Origin: Dehalococcoidia bacterium
Lineage (GTDB): Bacteria; Chloroflexota; Dehalococcoidia; GIF9; AB-539-J10
Assembly: GCA_030603485.1 (NCBI GenBank)
Contig: JAUVXS010000006.1
Coordinates: 1 to 23,573, forward strand
DNA: 23,573 nucleotides
Reading direction: 5' to 3'
A program made the position numbers and the translations under genes. Below are positions 1-8,854 of the stretch, in pieces. Position 1 is the stretch's first letter. Each line of letters begins with the position of its first letter. Below the pieces are notes generated by a model that was not told the origin of the DNA, made no database searches, and worked only from the letters and a program-made list of their open reading frames with translations.

Positions 1-62
1 CCTGACTCAGCCTGCCGCATGGCGAAGGCTACCTGCTCCGGCGTGTACCTTGAACTCTTCAT
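1..62 (-). CDS. IS3-family transposase OrfA, N-terminal part only
   Basis: From the ATG at 62-60 the frame reads MKSSRYTPEQVAFAMRQAES and then leaves the window. This matches the usual start of IS3-family OrfA proteins: a basic N-terminus, then the first helix of a helix-turn-helix that binds the IS ends (compare the common pattern of Lys/Arg-Ser-Arg-Phe/Tyr-Thr-x-Glu-Gln). A GGAGG site stands a few bases upstream of the ATG on the minus strand. In this family OrfA is normally joined to the OrfB integrase by programmed frameshifting. OrfB would lie left of the window. The call rests on 20 residues plus the IS terminus next to it. Confidence 0.7.
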   Translation of the reverse strand, partial: MKSSRYTPEQVAFAMRQAES

Positions 63-140
63 GGTATAATCCTCCTCTTAAAGTGTGATTATCCCATAAA
101 AATCTCATTTTGGCTGGTACAGTTTTCGGGGGGCAGATCA
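1..140 (-). mobile_element. IS3-family insertion sequence, one terminal end (rest lies outside the window)
   Basis: Read on the minus strand, the element starts at 140 with TGATCTGCCCCCCGAAAACT, a TGA-type terminus typical of IS3-family inverted repeats. A short leader, a strong ribosome binding site and the first codons of an OrfA follow. The other end is outside the window, so neither the second inverted repeat nor the target duplication can be checked. The end lies 95 bases upstream of the start of the large ATPase gene and therefore bounds the defence-like operon on its left. Its genes point away from the operon. Confidence 0.75.
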
Positions 141-235
141 GAATGCTGGTAACTCTAACTTAAGAAGTGGTATCCTTATATGGTGGCAGGTCAATATAGA
201 AACACAAGTAAGCATAATGCTGGAGAGCCGACTCG

Positions 236-3200
236 GTGGATACGGACCAATCGAAAAAAGCGCTCGACGACATTGCTGACCGATTCTTGGAAGCGCTTAT
301 AGATGAGGTGGATCCAGCTTTCGAACCCGACGAAAGCAAGGAGTGGGCAACTGCGTTCTTGGCAAGCATCAGAAGATTTCGGGAACTACGGAACTTCCAG
401 CACAGCAGAGAAGCTGAGAGAGCCGCACAACGCCTTGGTAGGCAGGCAGCCGCGGATACATATCGTTTTTTCTGGGAGTTTTGGCAGAACGCTGATGACG
501 CTGGGGCTACAGAAGTCGGATTCGCCATCGACGAGGATCGTCTGGTTATAACCAACAACGGGAAACCATTCACTACCCACGATATCTACAGCCTCATCTT
601 CGTAGCTAGTACCACCAAGGCCTCTCGCCCCGATCTCATGGGACAGTTTGGTATCGGCAGTCTCGCTCTCATGCGGTTCAGTGAGTCACCGACTTATAAC
701 TCAGGCAACTACACTTTTACGCTGGAACGGTCGTTTACGTATCCCGCTAGAGCACAGGAGCCAAATTCAGGGTTTTACCCAGGGACCAGGGTGATAGCTC
801 CTTTCAAGCCTGAAGTTGATCCGCATGCACTATTTACCGACCTAGCAGAAAGGATTGAAAGCGAAACTCTTCTTTATATGAAGAATCTTAAGCGGGTCAC
901 AGTGCGGAACTTGATTAATGGGGATGAGAAAGAAGTCAGTGTTGGGGTTCGGCTTTATGGCGAAGGCAATATTGTCATAGTTGGTAGCCAAGAATGGTTA
1001 AGGTTTGTAAGAGAGGTTTCTCCATCCCACAGTATTCGACGAGACGATGGAACAGAAGTCCGCGAGCCAGTGACAATAACCCTCGTCCGCCATGAGCAAC
1101 AAGGTGGTCCGCATCCTGTCTGTGCATATTTTCCGACTCAACAATACCACACATATCCTTGGCGGTTTTCAGCGCCCTTTGATGTCACAACAGGGAGGGA
1201 GAACTTAATTAGGGGAGACTTCAATCGTTGGCTGCTTCGCGAGACTGGCCGTACCATGGTTCAAGCAGCCCTAGCTGAGGGAGTTGGTACTCCATCACGG
1301 CCTTGGGAACTTGTCCCTTTAGATGGCAACAATGATGACCTCCTCGACGAAGTGTGGAGAGGGGCATTAGACGAGATGAAATCAGTTGCTTGGTTACCTA
1401 CAAGAAGTGGACGGGTCATACCCAAAGAAGCTGTTTTCCCAGAAACAAAGGAGATACGCCAGCTTATCCGAAATACCGATCTGGCTTCTCTGGGGGAGAC
1501 GCGCCGGTGGATGCTGGAAATTCCTTCTCTAAAAGCTAGAACAGTGCTTCAATCACTTGGGGCACTTCGTATCTGCTGCCATATACTATCAAAGATCTTG
1601 GCATCTGGACCAAGGAATCGAGAACCTGAGTGGTACCTGCGAGTGCTTGCCAGCATTATTGAATTGAAGGAGGAAATTGGTCACGAAGAGGTCGACGCAA
1701 GGCTTCTCAATGGTAAATGTATCCTCAATCGGAACGGACAACCGACCTCACTTGTGGCAGCGAGCTTAGCAGGCCGGGTCGTGTGTAACACACGAAGCGA
1801 TGTGGTAGCTAAGGAGCTCGGCAATCTATCCCAGAACCGTTTAGTCATGATATTACACAAGGTATATCGATTACCAGACAGGAAAACGACTAATCCTAAA
1901 GACGAACTCCGGCGAAGAGTTGACGCATGGCTCAGGACTGTTTCATCCGACGAAACCTTTGAGTATGAAACGAGATTTGACGCATCAGCCTTTATCAAGA
2001 GGTTCATTGCTGGAGGCACTCCACCCTCCAAACCTGAGGAGGATGCCAACAGGCTTCTCAACTTTGTGCGAAATCACCTTGAAGGTTACGTGAGTGATCA
2101 GGGGCAACATAGACGGGAACAAATACTCCTGGAACTAGGTAGGTCACTATTAATCAAAGCACATGCCACAGATGAGAATGGGAAAGATAAAACCGAATAT
2201 CAACCTGTCTCGGTAGTCCACATACCTGCGGGTTTCATTGATAAATCAACATGGTCTAGAGCAACGAAGGGAGTCCCCGGTCTCTGGTGGATAGACTGGC
2301 GGTACCGAAAAAGTTTGGTTCGACCAGAAAGTCCAATAAGTGTTGTGTCATTTTTAAAGGCTCTTGGTGCAGCTACAGGGCCAAGAATCGAGCCTATTGC
2401 TCACAATTCTTATCATAATATTTATCGTTTCACCAGGGTTACCCGCGGTGACCCTGCTCGCTATCCCAACTTTCCTCATGCGAATACAAGTTTCACCCAA
2501 TATAGTGACTATGGTCTAGTTGGAGATTCTCATTCACCCGATTTGGTAAAGTGGCTCCAGTATGTCAAAGGACTTAGTTCCCGAGAACGCGACCTCAGAG
2601 GAGAGGCTCTCCTTCGTACCCTAGAAGACCAGTGGGAATCATACAAGGGGAAAACCACCACACGTGCCACTGGATATTACTCTAATGCAGAGAAGACGCT
2701 TGGGAATGTACCGGCTAGATGGCTATGGGAGCTGCAGGAGTCTGAATGGATTGCAGTTTCTGACATGAATTTTGTAAGACCTAAAGACACATATGCTCGT
2801 ACAGAGGAAGCTCAGACTCTTCTCGATTCTGAAGAAGATTCGGTGTGCCGTTGGATTGCCCATTCCTCTGAAGTGGCCAGAGCATTAGGTTTCAAGGTCA
2901 CGATACCGGCAGAAAGAATCATCGAGTACCTCAGGGCGGCACGGTCGAATGGGCAGCAGCTTATTAGTCACCGTGCTATTGCTTATTATGAATATTTAAG
3001 CAGGGATGAGAAGGTGTCGGCGATCGTGGAAACTGCATTTCAGGATGGTCTGATTTTTGCACCAAGCCAGCGGTGTAGTTGGTGGCGGCCTGGTGAATGT
3101 TTACGTCGAGAGCAGCGGTCGACCTTTGGTGATTATTGCGGTTACTTAGATGCCTACATGTCTGCTGAACACTTATGGGAGTGGTTGGGAGTGGCTTCAA

Positions 3201-4666
3201 ACCCGGACTTAGATTTTCTAGTCCGATTTTGGGCGAGAGTCTCGAAAAACGAGGAGTCATCGAGTCGACCTCTAATCCGCGTGTTGGGGGCTACATATCT
3301 CCTCGCAGAAAAACTCCTCGCTAGGCGCAAACCAGCGGCCATCTCAGTTCCTGTACTTGCCGACGGTAAGTGGCGTGATACCGCAGAAGTCTTCGTCACA
3401 GATTACGACGAGATTGCCAAGCGGTTTCGTTCGAGTGGCTTCTATCGCTGGGATTACGAGTTCCCAGACCTTGTGCCACGATTTCAAATGTGGACCGATA
3501 TCTTCCATGTTGAGCGAAATGCGGAAATCAAGGTCATATCAACTGGGGTTAACTTGGACCTCGACCTAGAGGAGAAACTACATGCCGGGGTTCAGGCCTT
3601 TGCAGTAGAGGTGTCTCAAATCAGTACCGAACTTTGGCCTATAGTGCGTCGTCGAGTTGGCGATATCATCAGGGGCAGGGTAAAGCGGGTAGAGTCTCTA
3701 AAAGTACAAGTCTGCTTGGCGCATCCTAAAGTTGGCGACATCTCATGTGAGGTTGCGGTCCCCGCATTCTACCAAAACGGAAACGTATTCCTATCTGGTT
3801 TGACCATACTATCAGACCACTCTCTAGCCAATGCCCTTCTGAGCGGGCTTCACCTTGGAGGTGAAGCCCGATGGAGCACGACCAATTCTCTCAGGCTACA
3901 CCTCATGAGCCCACATCACGATGAGATTGATCCTTTGGATTTAGCCTCTGATGAGGAAGAACCACTATTTAGTGCTTCCGACTCGTGGGTTGAATCACAA
4001 GGGGAGGAAAGCGGCAAAAAGACTCAGGATACGCCAATCAAGACTGACCAACACCCTCGTCCACAGCCTTCTGCACCTCCTATTCATCCGGTAGATGGGT
4101 TCGAGGTAGTAAGTGACGAGGGAGGCGAGGAGCCTACAAAGTCTGAAGGAGGTCTTGTGGGGCGTCGCAGGATACAATTAAGAAAGCCCAGTAAGACCCT
4201 TAGGAGAAACGATGGACCAGAACCAGGTCCCGAAAGGTATAGCAGGAAATCAACGGAAGAGCGAGCAGTGGACCTATACCGCATTTACGTACTGGATCCG
4301 GATGGCGTAGAAATCACTGATCAGAGGCTACGGGTCGGAGTTGGGGCTGATCTCGTTGGAAATGATAATGTATTCCGCGAACTCAAAGCCCGCAGTGGAT
4401 CAGCCGGTGATAAAGTAGAGCTTACCTCGCATGAGTATGCACGAGCGGGGCAAACTGGCACAGTATATGAACTCGTCATCATAGAGAATGTGTGGGGTGA
4501 CCCAGTTATAACTATTATCCGAAACCCCCTTGGTCGGCTTAAGCAATACCCTGTTGGGGGTATCGTGGTGGAGGGATGGAAAGACCTTGACCCACAGCCG
4601 CGTGTGATTCGGCTCAAAAAGACAGAAACAAGCGGCGAATTGGAAGTTGATTCTCAAACCGAATAG
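236..4666 (+). CDS. Sacsin-like GHKL (HATPase_c) ATPase with DUF3883-like C-terminal domain; putative defence protein
   Basis: A very large cytosolic protein (1476 aa). The N-terminal GHKL ATP-binding fold is clear: N-box FWEFWQNADDAGAT (E81, N85, D87, D88), a sacsin-style G1 region NNGKPF (N107-F112), and the G2 lid MGQFGIGS (G136-S142). This arrangement is typical of sacsin/'NO VEIN'-type ATPases, which are frequent in bacterial defence islands. A long middle region follows that I cannot assign. A Pro/Glu/Lys-rich linker runs through about residues 1260-1340. The last 130 or so residues resemble DUF3883, a PD-(D/E)XK-like fold, with a possible active site at D1372, E1382 and K1384 followed by a conserved-looking ELTSHEYARA helix. 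The start is a GTG with GGAG ten bases upstream; an upstream start is not supported. It is the first gene of a five-gene run, 23 bases before the next. I infer an ATP-driven sensor or remodeller. The specific target is unknown. Confidence 0.85.
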   Translation: MDTDQSKKALDDIADRFLEALIDEVDPAFEPDESKEWATAFLASIRRFRELRNFQHSREAERAAQRLGRQAAADTYRFFWEFWQNADDAGATEVGFAIDEDRLVITNNGKPFTTHDIYSLIFVASTTKASRPDLMGQFGIGSLALMRFSESPTYNSGNYTFTLERSFTYPARAQEPNSGFYPGTRVIAPFKPEVDPHALFTDLAERIESETLLYMKNLKRVTVRNLINGDEKEVSVGVRLYGEGNIVIVGSQEWLRFVREVSPSHSIRRDDGTEVREPVTITLVRHEQQGGPHPVCAYFPTQQYHTYPWRFSAPFDVTTGRENLIRGDFNRWLLRETGRTMVQAALAEGVGTPSRPWELVPLDGNNDDLLDEVWRGALDEMKSVAWLPTRSGRVIPKEAVFPETKEIRQLIRNTDLASLGETRRWMLEIPSLKARTVLQSLGALRICCHILSKILASGPRNREPEWYLRVLASIIELKEEIGHEEVDARLLNGKCILNRNGQPTSLVAASLAGRVVCNTRSDVVAKELGNLSQNRLVMILHKVYRLPDRKTTNPKDELRRRVDAWLRTVSSDETFEYETRFDASAFIKRFIAGGTPPSKPEEDANRLLNFVRNHLEGYVSDQGQHRREQILLELGRSLLIKAHATDENGKDKTEYQPVSVVHIPAGFIDKSTWSRATKGVPGLWWIDWRYRKSLVRPESPISVVSFLKALGAATGPRIEPIAHNSYHNIYRFTRVTRGDPARYPNFPHANTSFTQYSDYGLVGDSHSPDLVKWLQYVKGLSSRERDLRGEALLRTLEDQWESYKGKTTTRATGYYSNAEKTLGNVPARWLWELQESEWIAVSDMNFVRPKDTYARTEEAQTLLDSEEDSVCRWIAHSSEVARALGFKVTIPAERIIEYLRAARSNGQQLISHRAIAYYEYLSRDEKVSAIVETAFQDGLIFAPSQRCSWWRPGECLRREQRSTFGDYCGYLDAYMSAEHLWEWLGVASNPDLDFLVRFWARVSKNEESSSRPLIRVLGATYLLAEKLLARRKPAAISVPVLADGKWRDTAEVFVTDYDEIAKRFRSSGFYRWDYEFPDLVPRFQMWTDIFHVERNAEIKVISTGVNLDLDLEEKLHAGVQAFAVEVSQISTELWPIVRRRVGDIIRGRVKRVESLKVQVCLAHPKVGDISCEVAVPAFYQNGNVFLSGLTILSDHSLANALLSGLHLGGEARWSTTNSLRLHLMSPHHDEIDPLDLASDEEEPLFSASDSWVESQGEESGKKTQDTPIKTDQHPRPQPSAPPIHPVDGFEVVSDEGGEEPTKSEGGLVGRRRIQLRKPSKTLRRNDGPEPGPERYSRKSTEERAVDLYRIYVLDPDGVEITDQRLRVGVGADLVGNDNVFRELKARSGSAGDKVELTSHEYARAGQTGTVYELVIIENVWGDPVITIIRNPLGRLKQYPVGGIVVEGWKDLDPQPRVIRLKKTETSGELEVDSQTE

Positions 4667-4689
4667 AGCAAAGCTATAGGGAGTACGAA

Positions 4690-6210
4690 ATGGCAGTAAG
4701 TCTAACGTTCTATGGTGGGGTTGGTGAAATTGGTGGCAACAAGATTCTACTTGAAGTCGATAACACTCGAATATTCTTAGACTTTGGTACATCATTTTCG
4801 CGTGAAGATGAATACTTCGAGTTCCCCTTATTACGACCCTCTTGTATAGAGGATCTCTTTAAAACCGGCATATTACCAAGGTTATGCGGTCTATATAAAA
4901 ACGCTGGTTTATCAGTAAATTACTCCTCTGATGGTACACCCTCTGTTTGTGGAGAAGAAGAAACGTGCGGTATTGATGGTGTATTACTGTCACATGCACA
5001 TGTTGATCACTATGGATATCTCGGTATGCTCCGACCGGATATTCCCATATATCTTTCCCCCATAAGCAGAAAAATAATAGAGCTCAAAAACGATATTAGA
5101 GAAGACTGGCAGACGAGGGTAAATCTGGATGCTCTGGTTCCGGTTGAAAAAGCAAGGGAATTCGAAATAGAAAATCTAAAGGTTACACGCTATGATGTTG
5201 ACCATTCAGTTCTGGGAGCCAGTGCCTTCATAATTAAAGCAGATGATAAAACGCTTGCATATACGGGAGACATGCGGTTTCACGGCAATGCTGTTGCTGA
5301 TAGTGAGGAATTCCTTTCAGCCTGCAAAAGTACCGGAATAGATATACTGCTCTGCGAAGGAACGAGACTTGGGCCACCGTCTGAAGATGAAAAAGAAGTT
5401 GAAAGTCATGCTTTGGCCAGTGAGTCAGCGGTAGAACAACAATGCCTAGAGATTTTTTCAAATGAAGAAGGATTAATAATTTATGACGCATCACCTGCGG
5501 ATATGAATCGTATGAGATCAGTAAGCAGAGTGGCCAAAGATTGTGGACGTACGCTTATATTCGACTCAAAGAAGGCGTATCTCTTGCTCTACATGAATCA
5601 CCCCGAAATACTCTATCCCGGATTGCCAGTATTGGGGGAGTTCAAGGTTGCCCTTTCACGTCTAAAACTCTATGCCTCACGATATAGTAAATACGGACTG
5701 CCCCAAGATTTATATGCTGAAAGCTATACAGACTATCGTCAGGCTCACGAGGCAGGTCTGTTAGTGTCTCAAAGAGGTAAACAGAAGGATAATCCTGATT
5801 TAATTTGCTTACCGGATGACATTTTCATCTGGGGACCGTTAAGAGAGGAAATTTTACGAGAGCCTAGACGCTATCTTCTATATACCTCCAGTGGCGCACA
5901 CACGCTTCTTCACTTCCTACCTTCAGATGGAAGGCCAGTTCTTGGGGCTTATGTTTACGGTAAAGCAGAACCTTTTAAGGAAGAAATGGAGCTGTCTTTT
6001 AGGCGTTTACTAAAGTGGATTGAACTATGTGGACTGAAACTAGAATACGCACATACTTCCGGTCATATGTACCCAAGAGATATTGAGCGTTTAGTCTTGG
6101 AGATTGACCCCAAAGTTATTGTGCCAATTCATACAGAGCATCCTAGCTTGTTCTGTAATTGGTCTGGCGGAGTACATATCCCTCGTTTTGAGGAGACACT
6201 AGAGTTATAA
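4690..6210 (+). CDS. MBL-fold/beta-CASP RNase J-like hydrolase
   Basis: This 506-aa protein has an intact metallo-beta-lactamase core: motif 1 FLDFG (D31), motif 2 SHAHVDH (H102, H104, D106, H107), motif 3 VDHS (H172) and motif 4 YTGDMRFHG (D194). The C-terminal part carries TSGHMY (H459) and VPIHTEHP (H481), which match the beta-CASP/RNase J pattern SGH...PxHGE. The opening GGVGEIGGNK is also RNase J-like. The family cleaves RNA (RNase J, CPSF-73) or DNA (SNM1), using two metal ions. It is somewhat shorter than housekeeping RNase J, lacks an obvious RNase J C-terminal domain, and has an insertion between motif 1 and motif 2 (about residues 35-95). AGGGAG precedes the ATG. Its place between two defence-type ATPases suggests a dedicated effector or processing nuclease rather than general mRNA decay. 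DNA versus RNA specificity cannot be read from the sequence. Confidence 0.87.
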   Translation: MAVSLTFYGGVGEIGGNKILLEVDNTRIFLDFGTSFSREDEYFEFPLLRPSCIEDLFKTGILPRLCGLYKNAGLSVNYSSDGTPSVCGEEETCGIDGVLLSHAHVDHYGYLGMLRPDIPIYLSPISRKIIELKNDIREDWQTRVNLDALVPVEKAREFEIENLKVTRYDVDHSVLGASAFIIKADDKTLAYTGDMRFHGNAVADSEEFLSACKSTGIDILLCEGTRLGPPSEDEKEVESHALASESAVEQQCLEIFSNEEGLIIYDASPADMNRMRSVSRVAKDCGRTLIFDSKKAYLLLYMNHPEILYPGLPVLGEFKVALSRLKLYASRYSKYGLPQDLYAESYTDYRQAHEAGLLVSQRGKQKDNPDLICLPDDIFIWGPLREEILREPRRYLLYTSSGAHTLLHFLPSDGRPVLGAYVYGKAEPFKEEMELSFRRLLKWIELCGLKLEYAHTSGHMYPRDIERLVLEIDPKVIVPIHTEHPSLFCNWSGGVHIPRFEETLEL

Positions 6211-6228
6211 AATCGTGAGGAGGATTCT

Positions 6229-6426
6229 ATGGAGGAAATCAAATCCGGGAAGGAATTATGCGATGAATTTTTCGCCCAACTTTTAGAAAGAGAAGATATA
6301 GATTTAAAAGTCGCAACTTTAGTGAAAGAGCTGTATGGCAAGAAACAACTCGCAACGGATAGGGTTCGTAAAGCTCTAGAGGCTTTAAGGCAGGAGAACC
6401 AAAATGAACAGCAAAACAAAGATTAA
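6229..6426 (+). CDS. Small helical protein of the ATPase/nuclease operon (unknown family)
   Basis: A 65-aa, highly charged, apparently all-helical protein (MEEIKSGKELCDEFFAQLLE at the start, a Gln/Asn/Lys-rich tail). A strong GAGGAGG site lies 6-7 bases before the ATG. Its last 23 bases overlap the start of the SMC-like gene in another frame, so the two are probably translationally coupled and made in fixed proportion. I recognise no domain. By position it resembles the small 'middle component' genes next to ABC/SMC ATPases in multi-gene conflict systems (for example ABC-3C), but this is analogy, not homology. A bridging subunit between the nuclease and the SMC ATPase is the simplest guess. 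The coding call itself is well supported by the ribosome binding site and coupling. Confidence 0.7.
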   Translation: MEEIKSGKELCDEFFAQLLEREDIDLKVATLVKELYGKKQLATDRVRKALEALRQENQNEQQNKD

Positions 6427-8830
6427 AAAACTAACTATTGCTGGTTTTCGAGGAGCCAAGAAAAAAGTATGGTTGGATCTTGAAGGTGAGAACAAAAATG
6501 TTGTCCTGTTCGGGAACAATGGAGATGGCAAAACTACTTTTAGCGATGCCTTAGAATGGTTCTTTACAGACAGGATTGACTATCTTAGTAGGGAGGGGTG
6601 CGGGAGAGAAGACTACTTTAACAGATATATTGACCGAGATAGCGACAGCATAGTTGAGATCGAGTTTGGCAATCCTACGCTAGACTGCAAGAAGACGCTT
6701 CGAAGACAAGGTGGATTTGCATTTTCAAATGTAAGTAGTGAGTTCTCATGCTATTTAAGGGACAGTGCAAAGGATTCCCTTATTTTACGTCACCATACTA
6801 TGCGGGAATTCATCGATAAGACCAAAAAGGAGAAGCTTGAGAGGCTTGAGGAGATAATCGGCTTTGGAATCGTAGGAGAAATTCGGGATACTCTGTTGAA
6901 GACACTAAATTCGCTAAAAGCTGATACGGAGCTGGCAAGTCTCAAAGGGCAGCTTGAGGAGAGAAAAAGAGATTTAACAGCAGCAATTGGAAAAGATAAA
7001 TTCCAAGATAGCGATATTCTTGATTATGGAAGCAAGCTTCTCAGGGAATGCGACCCGAAACTATCAATCACTAATCTGTGCGATTTTGAACATATCGTCG
7101 AAACTCTAGGAAAAAGGGTCGCAAGCAGTGATCGAGGAAAACAATTATTAACATTAGACGGAATTAGTAAGAGCATCTTGAAATTGGTTGAGATAAGAAA
7201 CACCTTGATAGATGTGGGAAATATTATCAAATGTCATAATGAGTTAGCAAAGGAACGAGATACAATTGAAGCCTCGGCTACTGAGAAATTATACAAAGCT
7301 GCCATTGAGGCAATAGAAGGTGAATCTGTCGTAGCCGGACAATGTCCTCTATGCAAAAGACCAATAGATACGGATACGTTATTAAAGTCATTGAAGCTGG
7401 AAATGGAACAACTCACTGAGGTGCTCAGAAAAAGAAGAGAAATTATTCAGAGCGCGAAGTCAATGTGCGAGAAAGTAACATCAAATAAGATAGACTTAAA
7501 GCCTATACTGGAATTGGATAAAGAAATCAAGAAGACATTATTTAATGCTGAGATGGAAGCTGCAATATCAAATATAAGTTCATTGCTGTCTCAATACGAG
7601 GAGATTCTGAATAAAATTCAGCAGTATCCTCAACCAGTCACAGCTTTGCCTCTCAGCGGATTGGAAAATCTTGAGGAAGAAGTGAAGGAAAGTCAGCATA
7701 AGGTCAGCCAAAGGAAGGAGCGAGTGAGTGAGACGGAGGAGGAGAAAAGATTCTATGAAAATGTTATGAAGTTGAGTAATTTAGTTAGTGACCATGAACG
7801 ATATAAAGAACTAACCGTGCAAATTGCTACATTTCTCAAGCAGATAGATTCGATCGAAAAAATATATAAAAGCTTCGAGAAAATGGAGCGAGTAAGTATT
7901 CAGAGGGTGCTTAAGGCAATATCGAGCGATGTAAACGACTTTTTCGTATTTCTTCACCCGGATGATGATATTGATGAGGTCGAACTGATCCCCACTGAGG
8001 AACGTGGAATCGAATTCAAGCTTAGACGTCATGGTGAAGAAATTTCCCCTCCATTGAAAATACTAAGTGAAGCTCATTTAAACAGCCTCGGCATTTGTCT
8101 GTTTTTAGCGTCAGCGAAGTATTTCAATAAGGCGAACGGATTTCTCGTATTGGATGATGTGGTTACGAGTTTTGATACGGGACATCGTAGACCATTAGCA
8201 AGATTAATGGGTGAAAAATTTGCAGAAGCTCAATTCTTACTTTTTACACACGACGAACTCTGGTTCGATATACTAAAGAGAGATTTACCTGCTGGGAAAT
8301 GGGTTTTCAAAGAACTCACGAAGTGGACGAAAGGCGAGGGACTTAATGTTAAGGAGTCACCAATTACTTTGAAGGAGCATATACGTGATAACCTAGATGA
8401 AAATGATGTAAAGGGAGCTGCAAACAAAAGCAGAACTCTGATAGAAGAGATGCTAAAAGAAAGATGCCAAGACTTGGGAGTTAGAGGTTTGGAATTTCGG
8501 ACTGGGGTAGAGAACGATAGAAGAGACCCAAGCGAATTAATAAGCGCATTAACGGATTATTTGAAGGAAAATCAAACACTTAGGGACAAAGGCTCAAAGA
8601 AGTCGTTTGACCACTTACGGGCAAGCCAACTTATAACAAATATTGGTTCACATCACCAAAACCTTACTTCAACATCCCTTGGACGTGGAGACGTAGAAAC
8701 AGTTTTGAGAGATATCAATGAATTCGAAGCACTATTCATATGTCCTGAATGTGGGACTGTACCTGCTAAGAAATACTCACCACAATTTGGCAGACTGAAG
8801 AATTGCAAATGTGGTGAATTCAAGTTATGA
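6404..8830 (+). CDS. SMC/Rad50-like ATPase with zinc hook and C-terminal zinc ribbon
   Basis: An 808-aa ABC-type ATPase of the SMC/RecN/Rad50 class. The N-terminal Walker A is GNNGDGKTT (K43). A coiled-coil-rich middle is interrupted by a CPLC zinc hook (C314, C317). The signature region is LSEAHLNSLG (S555). Walker B is FLVLDDVVTSFD (D584, with D585 where many family members have Glu), and the H-loop is FTHDE (H616). After the head comes an extra helical domain (about 640-775) with a NIGSHHQN stretch. The protein ends in a Cys4 zinc ribbon: CPEC (C780, C783) and CKC (C801, C803). Such ATPases tether DNA ends or sense unusual DNA in repair and in defence systems such as Lamassu-like and ABC-3C types. 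AGGAG precedes the ATG. The gene is visibly more A+T-rich than the large ATPase upstream, so parts of the operon may have different histories. Confidence 0.88.
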   Translation: MNSKTKIKKLTIAGFRGAKKKVWLDLEGENKNVVLFGNNGDGKTTFSDALEWFFTDRIDYLSREGCGREDYFNRYIDRDSDSIVEIEFGNPTLDCKKTLRRQGGFAFSNVSSEFSCYLRDSAKDSLILRHHTMREFIDKTKKEKLERLEEIIGFGIVGEIRDTLLKTLNSLKADTELASLKGQLEERKRDLTAAIGKDKFQDSDILDYGSKLLRECDPKLSITNLCDFEHIVETLGKRVASSDRGKQLLTLDGISKSILKLVEIRNTLIDVGNIIKCHNELAKERDTIEASATEKLYKAAIEAIEGESVVAGQCPLCKRPIDTDTLLKSLKLEMEQLTEVLRKRREIIQSAKSMCEKVTSNKIDLKPILELDKEIKKTLFNAEMEAAISNISSLLSQYEEILNKIQQYPQPVTALPLSGLENLEEEVKESQHKVSQRKERVSETEEEKRFYENVMKLSNLVSDHERYKELTVQIATFLKQIDSIEKIYKSFEKMERVSIQRVLKAISSDVNDFFVFLHPDDDIDEVELIPTEERGIEFKLRRHGEEISPPLKILSEAHLNSLGICLFLASAKYFNKANGFLVLDDVVTSFDTGHRRPLARLMGEKFAEAQFLLFTHDELWFDILKRDLPAGKWVFKELTKWTKGEGLNVKESPITLKEHIRDNLDENDVKGAANKSRTLIEEMLKERCQDLGVRGLEFRTGVENDRRDPSELISALTDYLKENQTLRDKGSKKSFDHLRASQLITNIGSHHQNLTSTSLGRGDVETVLRDINEFEALFICPECGTVPAKKYSPQFGRLKNCKCGEFKL

Positions 8831-8854
8831 CGTGGTTACACTGAGGCAACATAA

